64,000 nt of DNA from Cytophagales bacterium. Its GTDB lineage: Bacteria; Bacteroidota; Bacteroidia; Cytophagales; Bernardetiaceae. The stretch covers positions 21,107 to 85,106 of the forward strand of contig RDZD01000022.1 in NCBI GenBank assembly GCA_004293815.1, in the 5' to 3' direction. The position numbers and the translations under genes are program-made. Each line of letters starts with the position of its first letter. Position 1 is the stretch's first letter. Positions 26,868-35,038 of this stretch are shown one piece after another. The notes below the pieces were generated by a model that was given only the letters and a program-made list of their open reading frames with translations, did not search any database and was not told the DNA's origin.

Positions 26868-27225
26868 GACTTTGTTTGTTTTGTTTACGAGATGTAATTT
26901 GGTAGTTGTTAATGTGTGTTTGTGTTGTCCGTAGACACTATACTTTATGCCAAACACGTGCCAATATTTTTAAATAATTGATTTTCAATAATTTATACTG
27001 AAATTCCGTTTTTTTGTGATTAGAAATTGTTCACTTTCGGACACATTTTTATTGATAAAACGGACACTTTCATATCAAAAGCCTTGCTCTGAAAGGTTGC
27101 AAGGATTGGAATCTTTTTTTATGTATTAACAAATGCAAGTGATTTAATGGGCAGAAGGCTGCATTTATACACTCATCGGGGGCAGGAATCTAATATTGAA
27201 TTATTAAATGTGAATATCTTATGGT
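26868..27225. other. Intergenic region
   Basis: 358 bases upstream of the small repeat-protein gene. A GGACAC hexamer occurs at about 27039 and 27062, each followed or preceded by T/A runs. No complete promoter was found for the leftward gene. A 14-bp perfect palindrome (27221-27234) overlaps the stop codon of the next gene. Confidence 0.3.
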
Positions 27226-28119
27226 TTAAACCATATTCTGAATGATTTGAATGGACTCTTGCTCAAAACCAAGTTTAAGAGCTTGATGACTTTTCCAGTT
27301 TAGCACATTTCCCTCAGCTCTAACACTTTGAATGAGTAAAAAATCTAAGTCAACAACTAGCCAACCAATCTTTTGTGCGCGTTTATACTTTAGAACACCC
27401 ATCACAGGAAAGCCTTTATCCGGTGTGCTGTAAGCTGCCGCATAGCCATAGTTAATGTCCACCACTGGTGACCAGATAGCCTTGCCCACCGTTTGGGACA
27501 CCAAAACATAAGCTTGGTTTTCGAGTGCTCTTGCGCGTGCGCCTGTATGTACGCGTGCAGCCCCTTGAGCCGTTTCGGTACAACTAGGTACCAAGATCAT
27601 TTCTGCTCCATGCTGAGCTAGAAGGGCTGAGCCTAATGCAAACTCGGCATCATAGCAAATTTGAATACCAAAACGTCCCCAATCCGCTTCAAAAACTGTC
27701 AAAATTTTGGGTGCACTTTTGATTTGCCAGCTCTCGTCTTCAAAGCGTGTCATAAAAAACTTGTCTTGATACCCTACCAAACCTTTGGCAGAAAATACAA
27801 AAGATCTGTTAAAGACCTCATCAGAAACGGTAAAAGGCAAGCTGGGGGCAACAATCACCACTCCAAAACGCTTCGCAAGCTGGGCGAAAACATCACAAAA
27901 ATCATCTTTAAGGTCGTTCAGAGCCTCTATCTGCTGATGTATACAGGCCTGTATGGTGGGCGAAAAAAGGCTTATCAGCTCCAAAGAGCCATATTCTGGA
28001 AAGAGTAGTAGCTGAGCTTTTTGGTTTGTTGCAGCCCTCACCCACTGAGTGATGTGAGTTTGCCATGCTTGGAAGCTCTTAAACTGAGAAATGGGATACT
28101 GGGCGGCGGCAGCATTCAT
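27226..28119 (-). CDS. Carbon-nitrogen hydrolase (nitrilase superfamily)
   Basis: 297 residues with the Glu-Lys-Cys triad of the superfamily: E42 (LLLFPEYGS), K120 (GYQDKFFM) and C155 (GIQICYDAEF). The group includes amidases, carbamoylases and N-acyltransferases, and the exact substrate cannot be read. The gene is third in a tight leftward set (SnoaL-like, GNAT, hydrolase; gaps 7 and 15 bases). In many bacteria nitrilase-family amidohydrolases are paired with or fused to a GNAT, so this link is probably functional. Confidence 0.9.
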   Translation of the reverse strand: MNAAAAQYPISQFKSFQAWQTHITQWVRAATNQKAQLLLFPEYGSLELISLFSPTIQACIHQQIEALNDLKDDFCDVFAQLAKRFGVVIVAPSLPFTVSDEVFNRSFVFSAKGLVGYQDKFFMTRFEDESWQIKSAPKILTVFEADWGRFGIQICYDAEFALGSALLAQHGAEMILVPSCTETAQGAARVHTGARARALENQAYVLVSQTVGKAIWSPVVDINYGYAAAYSTPDKGFPVMGVLKYKRAQKIGWLVVDLDFLLIQSVRAEGNVLNWKSHQALKLGFEQESIQIIQNMV

Positions 28120-28134
28120 GTTGAGTAGATTAAT

Positions 28135-28731
28135 TCAAAGTGATTTACTCCAAAACTGCATTTCTTTGGAAGTAGGGTTGGTTTCGCCCAGGTCTGGCCA
28201 CGCCATACTACAAGTAATACCCTGTAGAGGTTCATAGCCTTTTCTTTTCCAAAAATTATCGTTGGGTCTATAGCGAGGTGGTTTGAGAGGATGCTGTTCA
28301 CTGCGTTGCACAGCACAAAAGCAGGCCGTTTGGTATGTGCCAAAGCTGCGGGCATGTGCTTCGCGCACGTCAAAAAACTTACTGCCAAACCCTAAACCGC
28401 GATAAGGCTTCAAAAGCATGCTTTCGCCAAAGTAAAAAATAGAGTCTATAGATAGCCCTGCTTGTAAAAATGGTCGTTGCAACTCGCTAGATTCGTGGCT
28501 CAATGGCAGCGCAGTGGTGGCACCCACCATGCCGTTTTGATTGTAAATTGCCCAGACTAGAGCGTTCTCAGACGCTTCATACACTTGTAAATAGTCTTTT
28601 TCATATTCCAAAGAGCCTTCATAGAGGTAAGGAAAGTCCCTAAAAACCGCTATCCGAAGCTGAGCCAAGTCTTGAGAAATTTCAGCAATCTCTTTGCCTT
28701 GCTTGGTTACTATTGATAAGTGATTGATCAT
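28135..28731 (-). CDS. GNAT-family acetyltransferase
   Basis: 198 residues. The central GNAT core shows VGATTALPL, the acceptor-side GESMLLKPYRGLGFGSKFFDVREAHA (R-x-x-G-x-G motif) and a C-terminal NDNFWKRKGYEPLQG segment. N-terminal residues 15-60 (QLRIAVFRDFPYLYEGSLEYEKDYL) are typical of GNATs that accompany nitrilase-type hydrolases. Sits between the SnoaL-like and hydrolase genes in one operon. Confidence 0.88.
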   Translation of the reverse strand: MINHLSIVTKQGKEIAEISQDLAQLRIAVFRDFPYLYEGSLEYEKDYLQVYEASENALVWAIYNQNGMVGATTALPLSHESSELQRPFLQAGLSIDSIFYFGESMLLKPYRGLGFGSKFFDVREAHARSFGTYQTACFCAVQRSEQHPLKPPRYRPNDNFWKRKGYEPLQGITCSMAWPDLGETNPTSKEMQFWSKSL

Positions 28732-28738
28732 GAATTTT

Positions 28739-29140
28739 TTACATAGATACCAGCTTGATCCATAAAGGCAGATTATAGTGGGTACTAATGCGGGTTATTT
28801 TATGGTCGTGTACTTCTAAAAAAGCAGCAGCAGGTAGAATATACGGTTGGTTTTTGGCTTCAGGAAGACCTGTTTCAGCTTTTTTGTATACACCATGCAC
28901 TACAAATTCTATGGCAACAAGGTAGGAATTTTTGCGAGACAAAAAGACCAAATCGGTCAGTTTTTCTTGGTAGCACTCATCCATTCTTTTAAGAAACTCA
29001 GCAAATTGCTGCTTGCCTATGCGGGTATTGCCTTGATTGGGTTCGTGCCTAATGTCCTCATCCAGAAGACTAAGCATACCTTGCCAATCTTGTTTGTTAA
29101 AGTATTCGTAATACTGTTTGGCTATTTTTATTGCAGACAT
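28739..29140 (-). CDS. SnoaL-like / NTF2-fold protein (ketosteroid-isomerase-related)
   Basis: 133 residues of an NTF2-like fold: N-terminal YYEYFNKQDWQGMLSLLDEDI, QGNTRIGKQQFAEFLKRM, and closing FLEVHDHKITRISTHYNLPLWIKLV. Such proteins act as small isomerases, hydrolases or ligand-binding subunits. First gene of the operon with the GNAT and the nitrilase-family hydrolase, 7 bases from the GNAT. A joint role in modifying and hydrolysing one small nitrogen compound is inferred. Confidence 0.8.
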   Translation of the reverse strand: MSAIKIAKQYYEYFNKQDWQGMLSLLDEDIRHEPNQGNTRIGKQQFAEFLKRMDECYQEKLTDLVFLSRKNSYLVAIEFVVHGVYKKAETGLPEAKNQPYILPAAAFLEVHDHKITRISTHYNLPLWIKLVSM

Positions 29141-29166
29141 GAGAAAAGAGCTAAGGTGTGATACAC

Positions 29167-29204
29167 AAAAGCACTCTCAAATGTAGAGTTATGAGAGTGC
29201 TTTT
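29167..29204 (-). terminator. Terminator of the coiled-coil lipoprotein gene
   Basis: 13-bp stem (29167-29179 with 29192-29204) downstream of the 29234 gene. Its loop carries, in the leftward sense, TACATTTG (29185-29178), a -7 match that may start the next operon, with TTTA about 21 bases upstream. Confidence 0.7.
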
Positions 29205-29233
29205 TGTAAAAGGATTTCTAATTCAACAAAGGT

Positions 29234-30121
29234 TTAAAAAATTGAGCTTTTGGTGATAACTGCCAAATATTTATCTTGCCAGAAAGCATCTACGTCGGTG
29301 ATTTCGAGTGTGACAACTTTACCGCTTTCAGAGAGACGGTAAGAATTTTCTGGTCTGGCTGGTAAAAGCTTGATGTTCTTGATTTTGAGGTCGCTGCCCA
29401 GAGAAATTGTCTTTTGGTTTTGGATATTGATTGTTTTAAAGTTTCTTTTATTGCGGTTGGCCTCAAAGCCTTTTTTAGAAGACTTGATAATGTCTTTTTC
29501 TTTAAGTTCTTTTTCTGTGCCTATGACGTAGTAAGCGGTATTGAGCTGTTCGGTAGTGCCAGAAAGAGAAGTTTGAAGAGAATCGGCTTGGTTTGACTTG
29601 GTCAGATACTGAGACTTCCAGCCCGCCACTTCTCCTTGTAAAGCCGCCACTTGTCCTTCCAAGTCTTTGATGGTGGCTTCTTGGCTCTCAATTTGTTTTT
29701 TGAGCATTTCAACCATTTGCCCCATTTGAGAATTTTCTTTATTGGCTTCTTTGAGTTTAGCCTCAAGTTTTTTGATTTTACCACGGCTGTCTGCCATTTT
29801 TTGTTCGATAGCGGCCAAACTCTCGTCTATTTTCATACCACCTTCGGCACCTCCCATATTTCCTCCGCGCATATCCGAAGAAAGTCCACGCACACGCTCT
29901 TCAAGCTGGCGCATTTCGTCAAGTTTGCCATACACATCCTCCATTTCTTTTTGCATATCCACCATATAGAGGCTATCCTCTTCAATTTTCTTTTTGAGGG
30001 CTTCTAGCTCTTGACGTGCTTGATCGTCTTCTCCGCTGCCGCTAGCCTGTGGTCCACAGGCTGTAGCCCATACAAAGGCCAAAAGCAACCAAGCTAAGGA
30101 ATAATTACAAAGTCTTTTCAT
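29234..30121 (-). CDS. Coiled-coil lipoprotein
   Basis: 295 residues. Lipoprotein signal WATACG (lipid cysteine about 22), then a long heptad-rich coiled coil from about 35 to 190, broken by a Gly/Met-rich loop near 85-98. The globular C-terminal domain (about 200-295) contains EKELKEKDIIKSSKKGF and KTINIQNQKTISLGSDLKIKNIKLLP. This C-terminal domain (Cbp1-like) is widespread in Bacteroidota and uncharacterised. Probably a periplasmic spacer or scaffold anchored to a membrane. Confidence 0.78.
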   Translation of the reverse strand: MKRLCNYSLAWLLLAFVWATACGPQASGSGEDDQARQELEALKKKIEEDSLYMVDMQKEMEDVYGKLDEMRQLEERVRGLSSDMRGGNMGGAEGGMKIDESLAAIEQKMADSRGKIKKLEAKLKEANKENSQMGQMVEMLKKQIESQEATIKDLEGQVAALQGEVAGWKSQYLTKSNQADSLQTSLSGTTEQLNTAYYVIGTEKELKEKDIIKSSKKGFEANRNKRNFKTINIQNQKTISLGSDLKIKNIKLLPARPENSYRLSESGKVVTLEITDVDAFWQDKYLAVITKSSIF

Positions 30122-30281
30122 GTTGGTTTGAAGCTAGTTTTGTATTAAAATTAAAGTTTTTTAAAAGGTAATGCACAAAAGTAAATAAAACTGCAATGGA
30201 TTACTTTTTGTACGTCATTATTTTTTTGAGCGAGCTGAGATAAATCAGCTCTAAGGTTTTAATTTATTTAAAATCAAAGCT

Positions 30282-31379
30282 TTATTTTTTGGATACAAAA
30301 GGAAGCTTTGCGACAATGGCTTTTATCTTTTTGCCCCTGATGTCTACATACACTTCTGTGCCCACTTTGCTGTGGCTGGTTTGGAGATAAGCCATGCCTA
30401 TGCCCTTATCCATCGTAGGTGACTGTGTACCACTCGTAACACGCCCTATTTTTTGGTTATTGGCATCAAAAAGTTCATATCCTTGTCTAGGAATGCCTTT
30501 TTCTATCATTTCAAAGCCTACCAACTTTTCGCTTACGCCGCTTTCTTTTTGTTTGAGCAAAGCAGCAGAGTTGGTGAAGTCTTTCGTAAATTTCGTAATC
30601 CAGCCCAAGCCCGCTTCTAAGGGCGAAGTGCTGTCGTCAATGTCGTTGCCATAAAGGCAAAAGCCCATTTCAAGGCGGAGGGTATCGCGGGCAGCCAAGC
30701 CAATTGGCTTAATATCATAAGGCTTACCAGCTTCAAAAACGGCATTCCAAAGCTTTTCGGCAAACTCGTTGCGTACATAAAGTTCAAAACCACCTGCACC
30801 TGTATAGCCCGTGGCAGAGATGATGGTGTCAACGCCTGCCATCTGCCCTTCTTTGAAAGAATAATACTCCATATCGGCTAAAACTACAGAGGTCAGGCTT
30901 TGTAACGCTTCAGCTGCTTTAGGGCCTTGTACAGCCAGTAAGCTCATGTCGTCAGAAATATTGGTCATTTTTACACCAAACGTATTTTTTTGGCTTATCC
31001 AAGCCCAGTCTTTATCTATATTTGAGGCATTTACCACAAGCAGATACTTCTGTTCGTTCATGCGGTAAACCAAAAGATCGTCCACAATACCGCCTGTTTC
31101 ATTTGGTAGGCAAGAATATTGCACTTTGCCGTCTACAAGTTTAGCAGCATCATTGGAGGTTACGGCTTGAATAAGAGCCAAAGCTTCTGAACCTTCTAGC
31201 AAAAACTCACCCATGTGAGATACGTCAAATACGCCCACACCACGGCGCACAGTATGGTGCTCTTCTATTTGTGATACATAGCGCACAGGCATGTTATAAC
31301 CTGCAAACGGAATCATTTTTGCACCAAGAGCCTCGTGAACATGGTTCAGTGCTACGGTTTTGAGCGTTTCTGTACTCAT
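30282..31379 (-). CDS. gcvT: Aminomethyltransferase, glycine cleavage T protein
   Basis: Transfers the aminomethyl carbon of glycine to tetrahydrofolate. 365 residues of standard length. Signatures: [29 protein letters not shown] near the start, [47 protein letters not shown], and the C-terminal [19 protein letters not shown]. gcvH and gcvP are not nearby. A TATCTTTG box lies at 31476-31469 in the leftward sense but lacks a -33 partner, so the promoter is uncertain. Confidence 0.96.
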   Translation of the reverse strand: MSTETLKTVALNHVHEALGAKMIPFAGYNMPVRYVSQIEEHHTVRRGVGVFDVSHMGEFLLEGSEALALIQAVTSNDAAKLVDGKVQYSCLPNETGGIVDDLLVYRMNEQKYLLVVNASNIDKDWAWISQKNTFGVKMTNISDDMSLLAVQGPKAAEALQSLTSVVLADMEYYSFKEGQMAGVDTIISATGYTGAGGFELYVRNEFAEKLWNAVFEAGKPYDIKPIGLAARDTLRLEMGFCLYGNDIDDSTSPLEAGLGWITKFTKDFTNSAALLKQKESGVSEKLVGFEMIEKGIPRQGYELFDANNQKIGRVTSGTQSPTMDKGIGMAYLQTSHSKVGTEVYVDIRGKKIKAIVAKLPFVSKK

Positions 31380-31521
31380 TAGACTTAAAACAAAGAAGTG
31401 AAGAAATTTATTTTTTGGATAAAACAGCTGCCAATCTTGATAGCTTGAAGCGGTACAAAAATCTGGAGCAAAGATAAAACAGATTTTGTGTAAATAAGTT
31501 TTTAAGGCAAGTTTTTTTGGT

Positions 31522-31965
31522 TCACCCCACTACTGTGAAAAGGGAGATAAGCCAATGCTTAAACAGTAAAAATGCAAAATAAGCGGCTATACCCAAGCCT
31601 GCGAGAACAAAAACAAATGGTTTGTTGTGTTGTGCCATCAGGTTTTCTACACGTGTAATTAAGGATTTAGGCTTGGCACGCCTCAAAAAGGCATAGGAAA
31701 AGTCTTCAGATTCTATCTCGAGCGAAGGGAGCAGCAACTCATCACCTTGGTAATTGAGAACATTGGTGATATTACCAGGCTGAATGTTATGCGTGATTTT
31801 ATCCATAAGCCAATATTCTTCAAGTGCTGTGCCTGAGAGATCTATGTATCGGAATTTCAATTCTATATTCTCAATCCAAACTTCTGCTGGCATAGCCATT
31901 GATGAACGACCATTGAAAAAGCGCGCCTTGTAGTAAACTCTGTTACTAAAATTACTGACTTCCAT
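31522..31965 (-). CDS. Small membrane protein like the N-terminal domain of M48 peptidases
   Basis: 147 residues. The opening [26 protein letters not shown] resembles the N-terminal (DUF7092-type) domain found before the catalytic part of some Bacteroidota M48 metallopeptidases. Instead of an HExxH domain, the chain ends after a transmembrane segment (about 116-140) and a TGA. No peptidase remnant follows in any frame over the next 140 bases. It may be a stand-alone domain protein or the result of an old truncation. Assignment rests on motif recall only. Confidence 0.55.
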   Translation of the reverse strand: MEVSNFSNRVYYKARFFNGRSSMAMPAEVWIENIELKFRYIDLSGTALEEYWLMDKITHNIQPGNITNVLNYQGDELLLPSLEIESEDFSYAFLRRAKPKSLITRVENLMAQHNKPFVFVLAGLGIAAYFAFLLFKHWLISLFTVVG

Positions 31966-32036
31966 GAAAAAATTGATTAATTTATTGTTCTTTTACGGTA
32001 AGGAGCAAATCAGGGTTTAAAAACTAGAGCTTATTT

Positions 32037-34859
32037 TCAACGTATGATAGCAATTTTTTCGCTATATATACCGTCCTCGGTATATATTTGAGCGATGTAG
32101 AAACCGTTATTCAGTTCTGAGAGTTGAGTATAAGCAAAATAGCGATTACTGACCGAATCATTAGAACTAAAATTGATATTTTTCTTAATCAGTTGGCCAT
32201 TAATGTGATAAATTTCTACTTTGACAATGGCCTTTCCTTGAGACTTAAAGTATATAAAATCCCCTTTGTTTGGGTTGGGATAAACTGTGACTTGGTCTTG
32301 AGGGCTATCTGAGGGCGGTTGTCTAAAGGATAAAATAGGAAACACTGCCCAAAACTTATTACTGGTGGCTCGGTAAGGTTGCCAGTAGCTTGAATTATTG
32401 CCAATAAAATAAGGCCAAGTAGTCATTTGGGCCTTGTTATAAGACTTTACTTCAAGATTGCCAAATTTGCGTACACCCAGTGAGAAGCTATTCTCGTGGC
32501 TGATGTAGGTGGGGTTGTCTAAGACAACTCTTATAAAGCTGCCTTTTTTAAACTGCCTTTGTATAAGTTCTTTTTTTACAAACTTCTGCTCAAATAAATT
32601 ACCTAAATCGGCATCAGTACCTTGATAGAACTCTAGCATAAACTCTGCTGCAGTGTCAGCATTCTCTAGAAACACATCCGCGCCTACCAAAAACACACTA
32701 TCCAGCTTGAACTGCTTAGGATCGTAGCGCATAGCAGCCCCGTTTATGGCTTGTAAGTCCCAATTACCTTGAAAACCATTAGTTTTGAACCCAGTATCGT
32801 AGTGCTTTTTGGCATCAAGCACCCGCTGATTGATGGAGGTGGTAGATTTGCCCCACTCATTACTAGCCTCTAGTACTACTTTGAATATTCCTGCCGCAGG
32901 AAAACTGGTACTTGGCGAGCGTTCATTGCTAAATCGCTCATTGGCAGCTTCAAATGTATAACTCAAGCGTACAGGACTACCTGATGATACATCAAAATAT
33001 CGCACTCTTTCACCCACGAGTGCATAAACTTGCTCAGCTTCAATAGAAGCCACGGGAGTTTTTCCCTCTGAATCTTGAATAGATAAATTTCTGATATGCA
33101 GCACATTGCCGTTTTGACCCACAAAAACTAAACGTGCTTTTATGTGGCTGACTTCTTTTGAATTAGGTTCAAAAAGCAGCTCCACACTCAAAAAATCGCT
33201 GTTCATGGGGTTGAGGAGTGGCTGTTTTATGCTTCTGTATTGTGGTGATGAGGCCATATTCATGCCGCTCAGCAGCCAGATAGGTTTGTATGATTGGCCG
33301 CAATCTTCGCTTATTTCTATTACAAAAGAGTCTTGAGCTGTGATACCAGTGGCACCTGCCCACTCAAAGCTTATTTTTAAAGAATTGATTTTAAATCCGT
33401 TAGGCTCTAGTAAGCTGATGTTAGGGCTTTCTAGTATTGCTGAATTTCTATTAAGGTCTGAAAAGCTACTACAGAATACCCCATCCGTCGTGTGGGTAAA
33501 AAGCCTATTGCCTGTATTGTGCCACATCAGTAACTCTGACTCGCTTGATGGCGGAAGTTGGGCTACATTGGTGAAAGTGCTTGGATCATAAACCGTTATA
33601 AAATTAGGTAAATAGATACTATCTTCCTCATAGCCAGTTTTAGAAACTAACTTCACACCATAAGTACCTGCTCTGGGGTAGTGTACCCAAAGCTCTGATT
33701 CTTTGCTAGTTTGCACGCTAGCTCCCTCAAAAAACCATTCCGCTTGGCTTATTAAAGTGCCGAGCTTACTGTAAGACTGGTTCTGGAAAAATACACCCTC
33801 ACCCGCACAAATAGTTGTAGCAGAAGCAGTAAAGTCGGCAATGTAAGCTGCCTGTTGAGAACCACTGTTGAGCAAGGCGGCTCTTTGTGGCACAAACTCT
33901 AAACAAGCACGCATTCGCCAGACCTGATCGCTGCTAAAAAAAGTTCTACAGATTTCAGGCGCATAATCCATGAAATTTTGTATCATCGGGGCAGATGCTG
34001 TGCACCCCTCTTGCCTTACGTCACAAGCAGTGTGGTAGGAACTGACTGGTGGTGTATCCTCACAAAAATCTGAATTGCAATCTCCAATATTTTCGCCCCA
34101 AAGATGCAGCAAGCCCAAAAAGTGCCCCATTTCATGCGTCAGCACTCGTCCTAAGCTTTCAGGCTTTAGCAAATGGCTGGATTCAAAGTACATTTTGCTG
34201 CCAAAACGCTGATAATCAATAACAATGCCCTCTTCGTGTGGTTGATAAGGAAGCACACTGCCCATTTCGATAAAAGGCAATGTGGCATAACCAATTTCGG
34301 TATCTTCGGCAATATCTGTGACCCAGATATTGATGTATCGTTTAGGATCCCATTGTGTGAGAGGTTTGATGATGTTATTGAAGCTGGTGGGTGTCCATGA
34401 CTGCTCCGAGGCGTGAAATCTATGCACACCTAGTTCGGTAAGTAAAGCTCCCTTAGGGTCTGTTTTAGCCAGAACAAACTGAATGTTGGCGTTTTCTGCC
34501 AAATGCAAAAACTGAGGCTCTGTACTGCTCAAATTGATGTTTTTCCCTGCAAAATCTTTATTGAGTTCATCAATTTGCCCCTGAATCTGTCTGTAAGAAA
34601 TATTTTTACCGTTACCTAACGCTTCCCCTGAATGTATGATATGTACCACCACGGGAAGATAGAGCACTTCATGTGCTTGCTGGCGACTGTTGGCAGCACG
34701 TGTTTTGTATGTCAGAAGTTGCTTTTCAAATATAGAACCACCTGCTACGTAGTCCTTCGCGGCTTGTTTAAATGTAGATGGAGAGCAATGAGGCGACTCC
34801 TGCGCGCGCAGCACAAAGCCACTTAAACAAAGTCCAAGAATAGCTATCAAGATTTTCAT
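32037..34859 (-). CDS. Secreted M43-type metalloprotease with T9SS sorting domain
   Basis: 940 residues from ATG 34859; the frame extends further up but crosses the promoter. The signal peptide ends near VLRAQ. The M43 (cytophagalysin/pappalysin) domain has the zinc motif HEMGHFLGLLH (H242, E243, H246, H252) and the downstream NFMDYAPE Met-turn. Ig/PKD-like domains follow (for example VVLEASNEWGKST). The C-terminus from about 858 is a type A sorting domain starting TVYPNPNKGDF and ending SEKIAIIR, which directs export by the type IX system. Likely a surface or extracellular protease. Alone between neighbours, with its own promoter. Confidence 0.93.
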   Translation of the reverse strand: MKILIAILGLCLSGFVLRAQESPHCSPSTFKQAAKDYVAGGSIFEKQLLTYKTRAANSRQQAHEVLYLPVVVHIIHSGEALGNGKNISYRQIQGQIDELNKDFAGKNINLSSTEPQFLHLAENANIQFVLAKTDPKGALLTELGVHRFHASEQSWTPTSFNNIIKPLTQWDPKRYINIWVTDIAEDTEIGYATLPFIEMGSVLPYQPHEEGIVIDYQRFGSKMYFESSHLLKPESLGRVLTHEMGHFLGLLHLWGENIGDCNSDFCEDTPPVSSYHTACDVRQEGCTASAPMIQNFMDYAPEICRTFFSSDQVWRMRACLEFVPQRAALLNSGSQQAAYIADFTASATTICAGEGVFFQNQSYSKLGTLISQAEWFFEGASVQTSKESELWVHYPRAGTYGVKLVSKTGYEEDSIYLPNFITVYDPSTFTNVAQLPPSSESELLMWHNTGNRLFTHTTDGVFCSSFSDLNRNSAILESPNISLLEPNGFKINSLKISFEWAGATGITAQDSFVIEISEDCGQSYKPIWLLSGMNMASSPQYRSIKQPLLNPMNSDFLSVELLFEPNSKEVSHIKARLVFVGQNGNVLHIRNLSIQDSEGKTPVASIEAEQVYALVGERVRYFDVSSGSPVRLSYTFEAANERFSNERSPSTSFPAAGIFKVVLEASNEWGKSTTSINQRVLDAKKHYDTGFKTNGFQGNWDLQAINGAAMRYDPKQFKLDSVFLVGADVFLENADTAAEFMLEFYQGTDADLGNLFEQKFVKKELIQRQFKKGSFIRVVLDNPTYISHENSFSLGVRKFGNLEVKSYNKAQMTTWPYFIGNNSSYWQPYRATSNKFWAVFPILSFRQPPSDSPQDQVTVYPNPNKGDFIYFKSQGKAIVKVEIYHINGQLIKKNINFSSNDSVSNRYFAYTQLSELNNGFYIAQIYTEDGIYSEKIAIIR

Positions 34860-34924
34860 CTTTGACAAATTGTAGGGGTCAGAAAACACTAAGAATAGAA
34901 CGTGATGTTTGATAGTGGTGTTTG

Positions 34925-34955
34925 CAAACTTATGCAATAATTCGCTAAAGAACAA
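34925..34955 (-). promoter_or_regulatory. Promoter of the M43 protease gene
   Basis: Leftward TTG (34955-34953), 20 bases, TAAGTTTG (34932-34925). Leader of about 60 bases to ATG 34859. Confidence 0.75.
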
Positions 34956-35038
34956 GCTTTTGAAAAGAGATTAAAGAAATAAAATTCAAAAACTGATACT
35001 AAACATACAGCGATAGCGTTTTAACGTCCCTAGGCTAT

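Noticed and set aside
27221..27234. 14-bp perfect palindrome at the hydrolase stop codon
   Set aside because: Possible weak terminator or regulator site, but short, AT-rich and without a T tail; likely chance.
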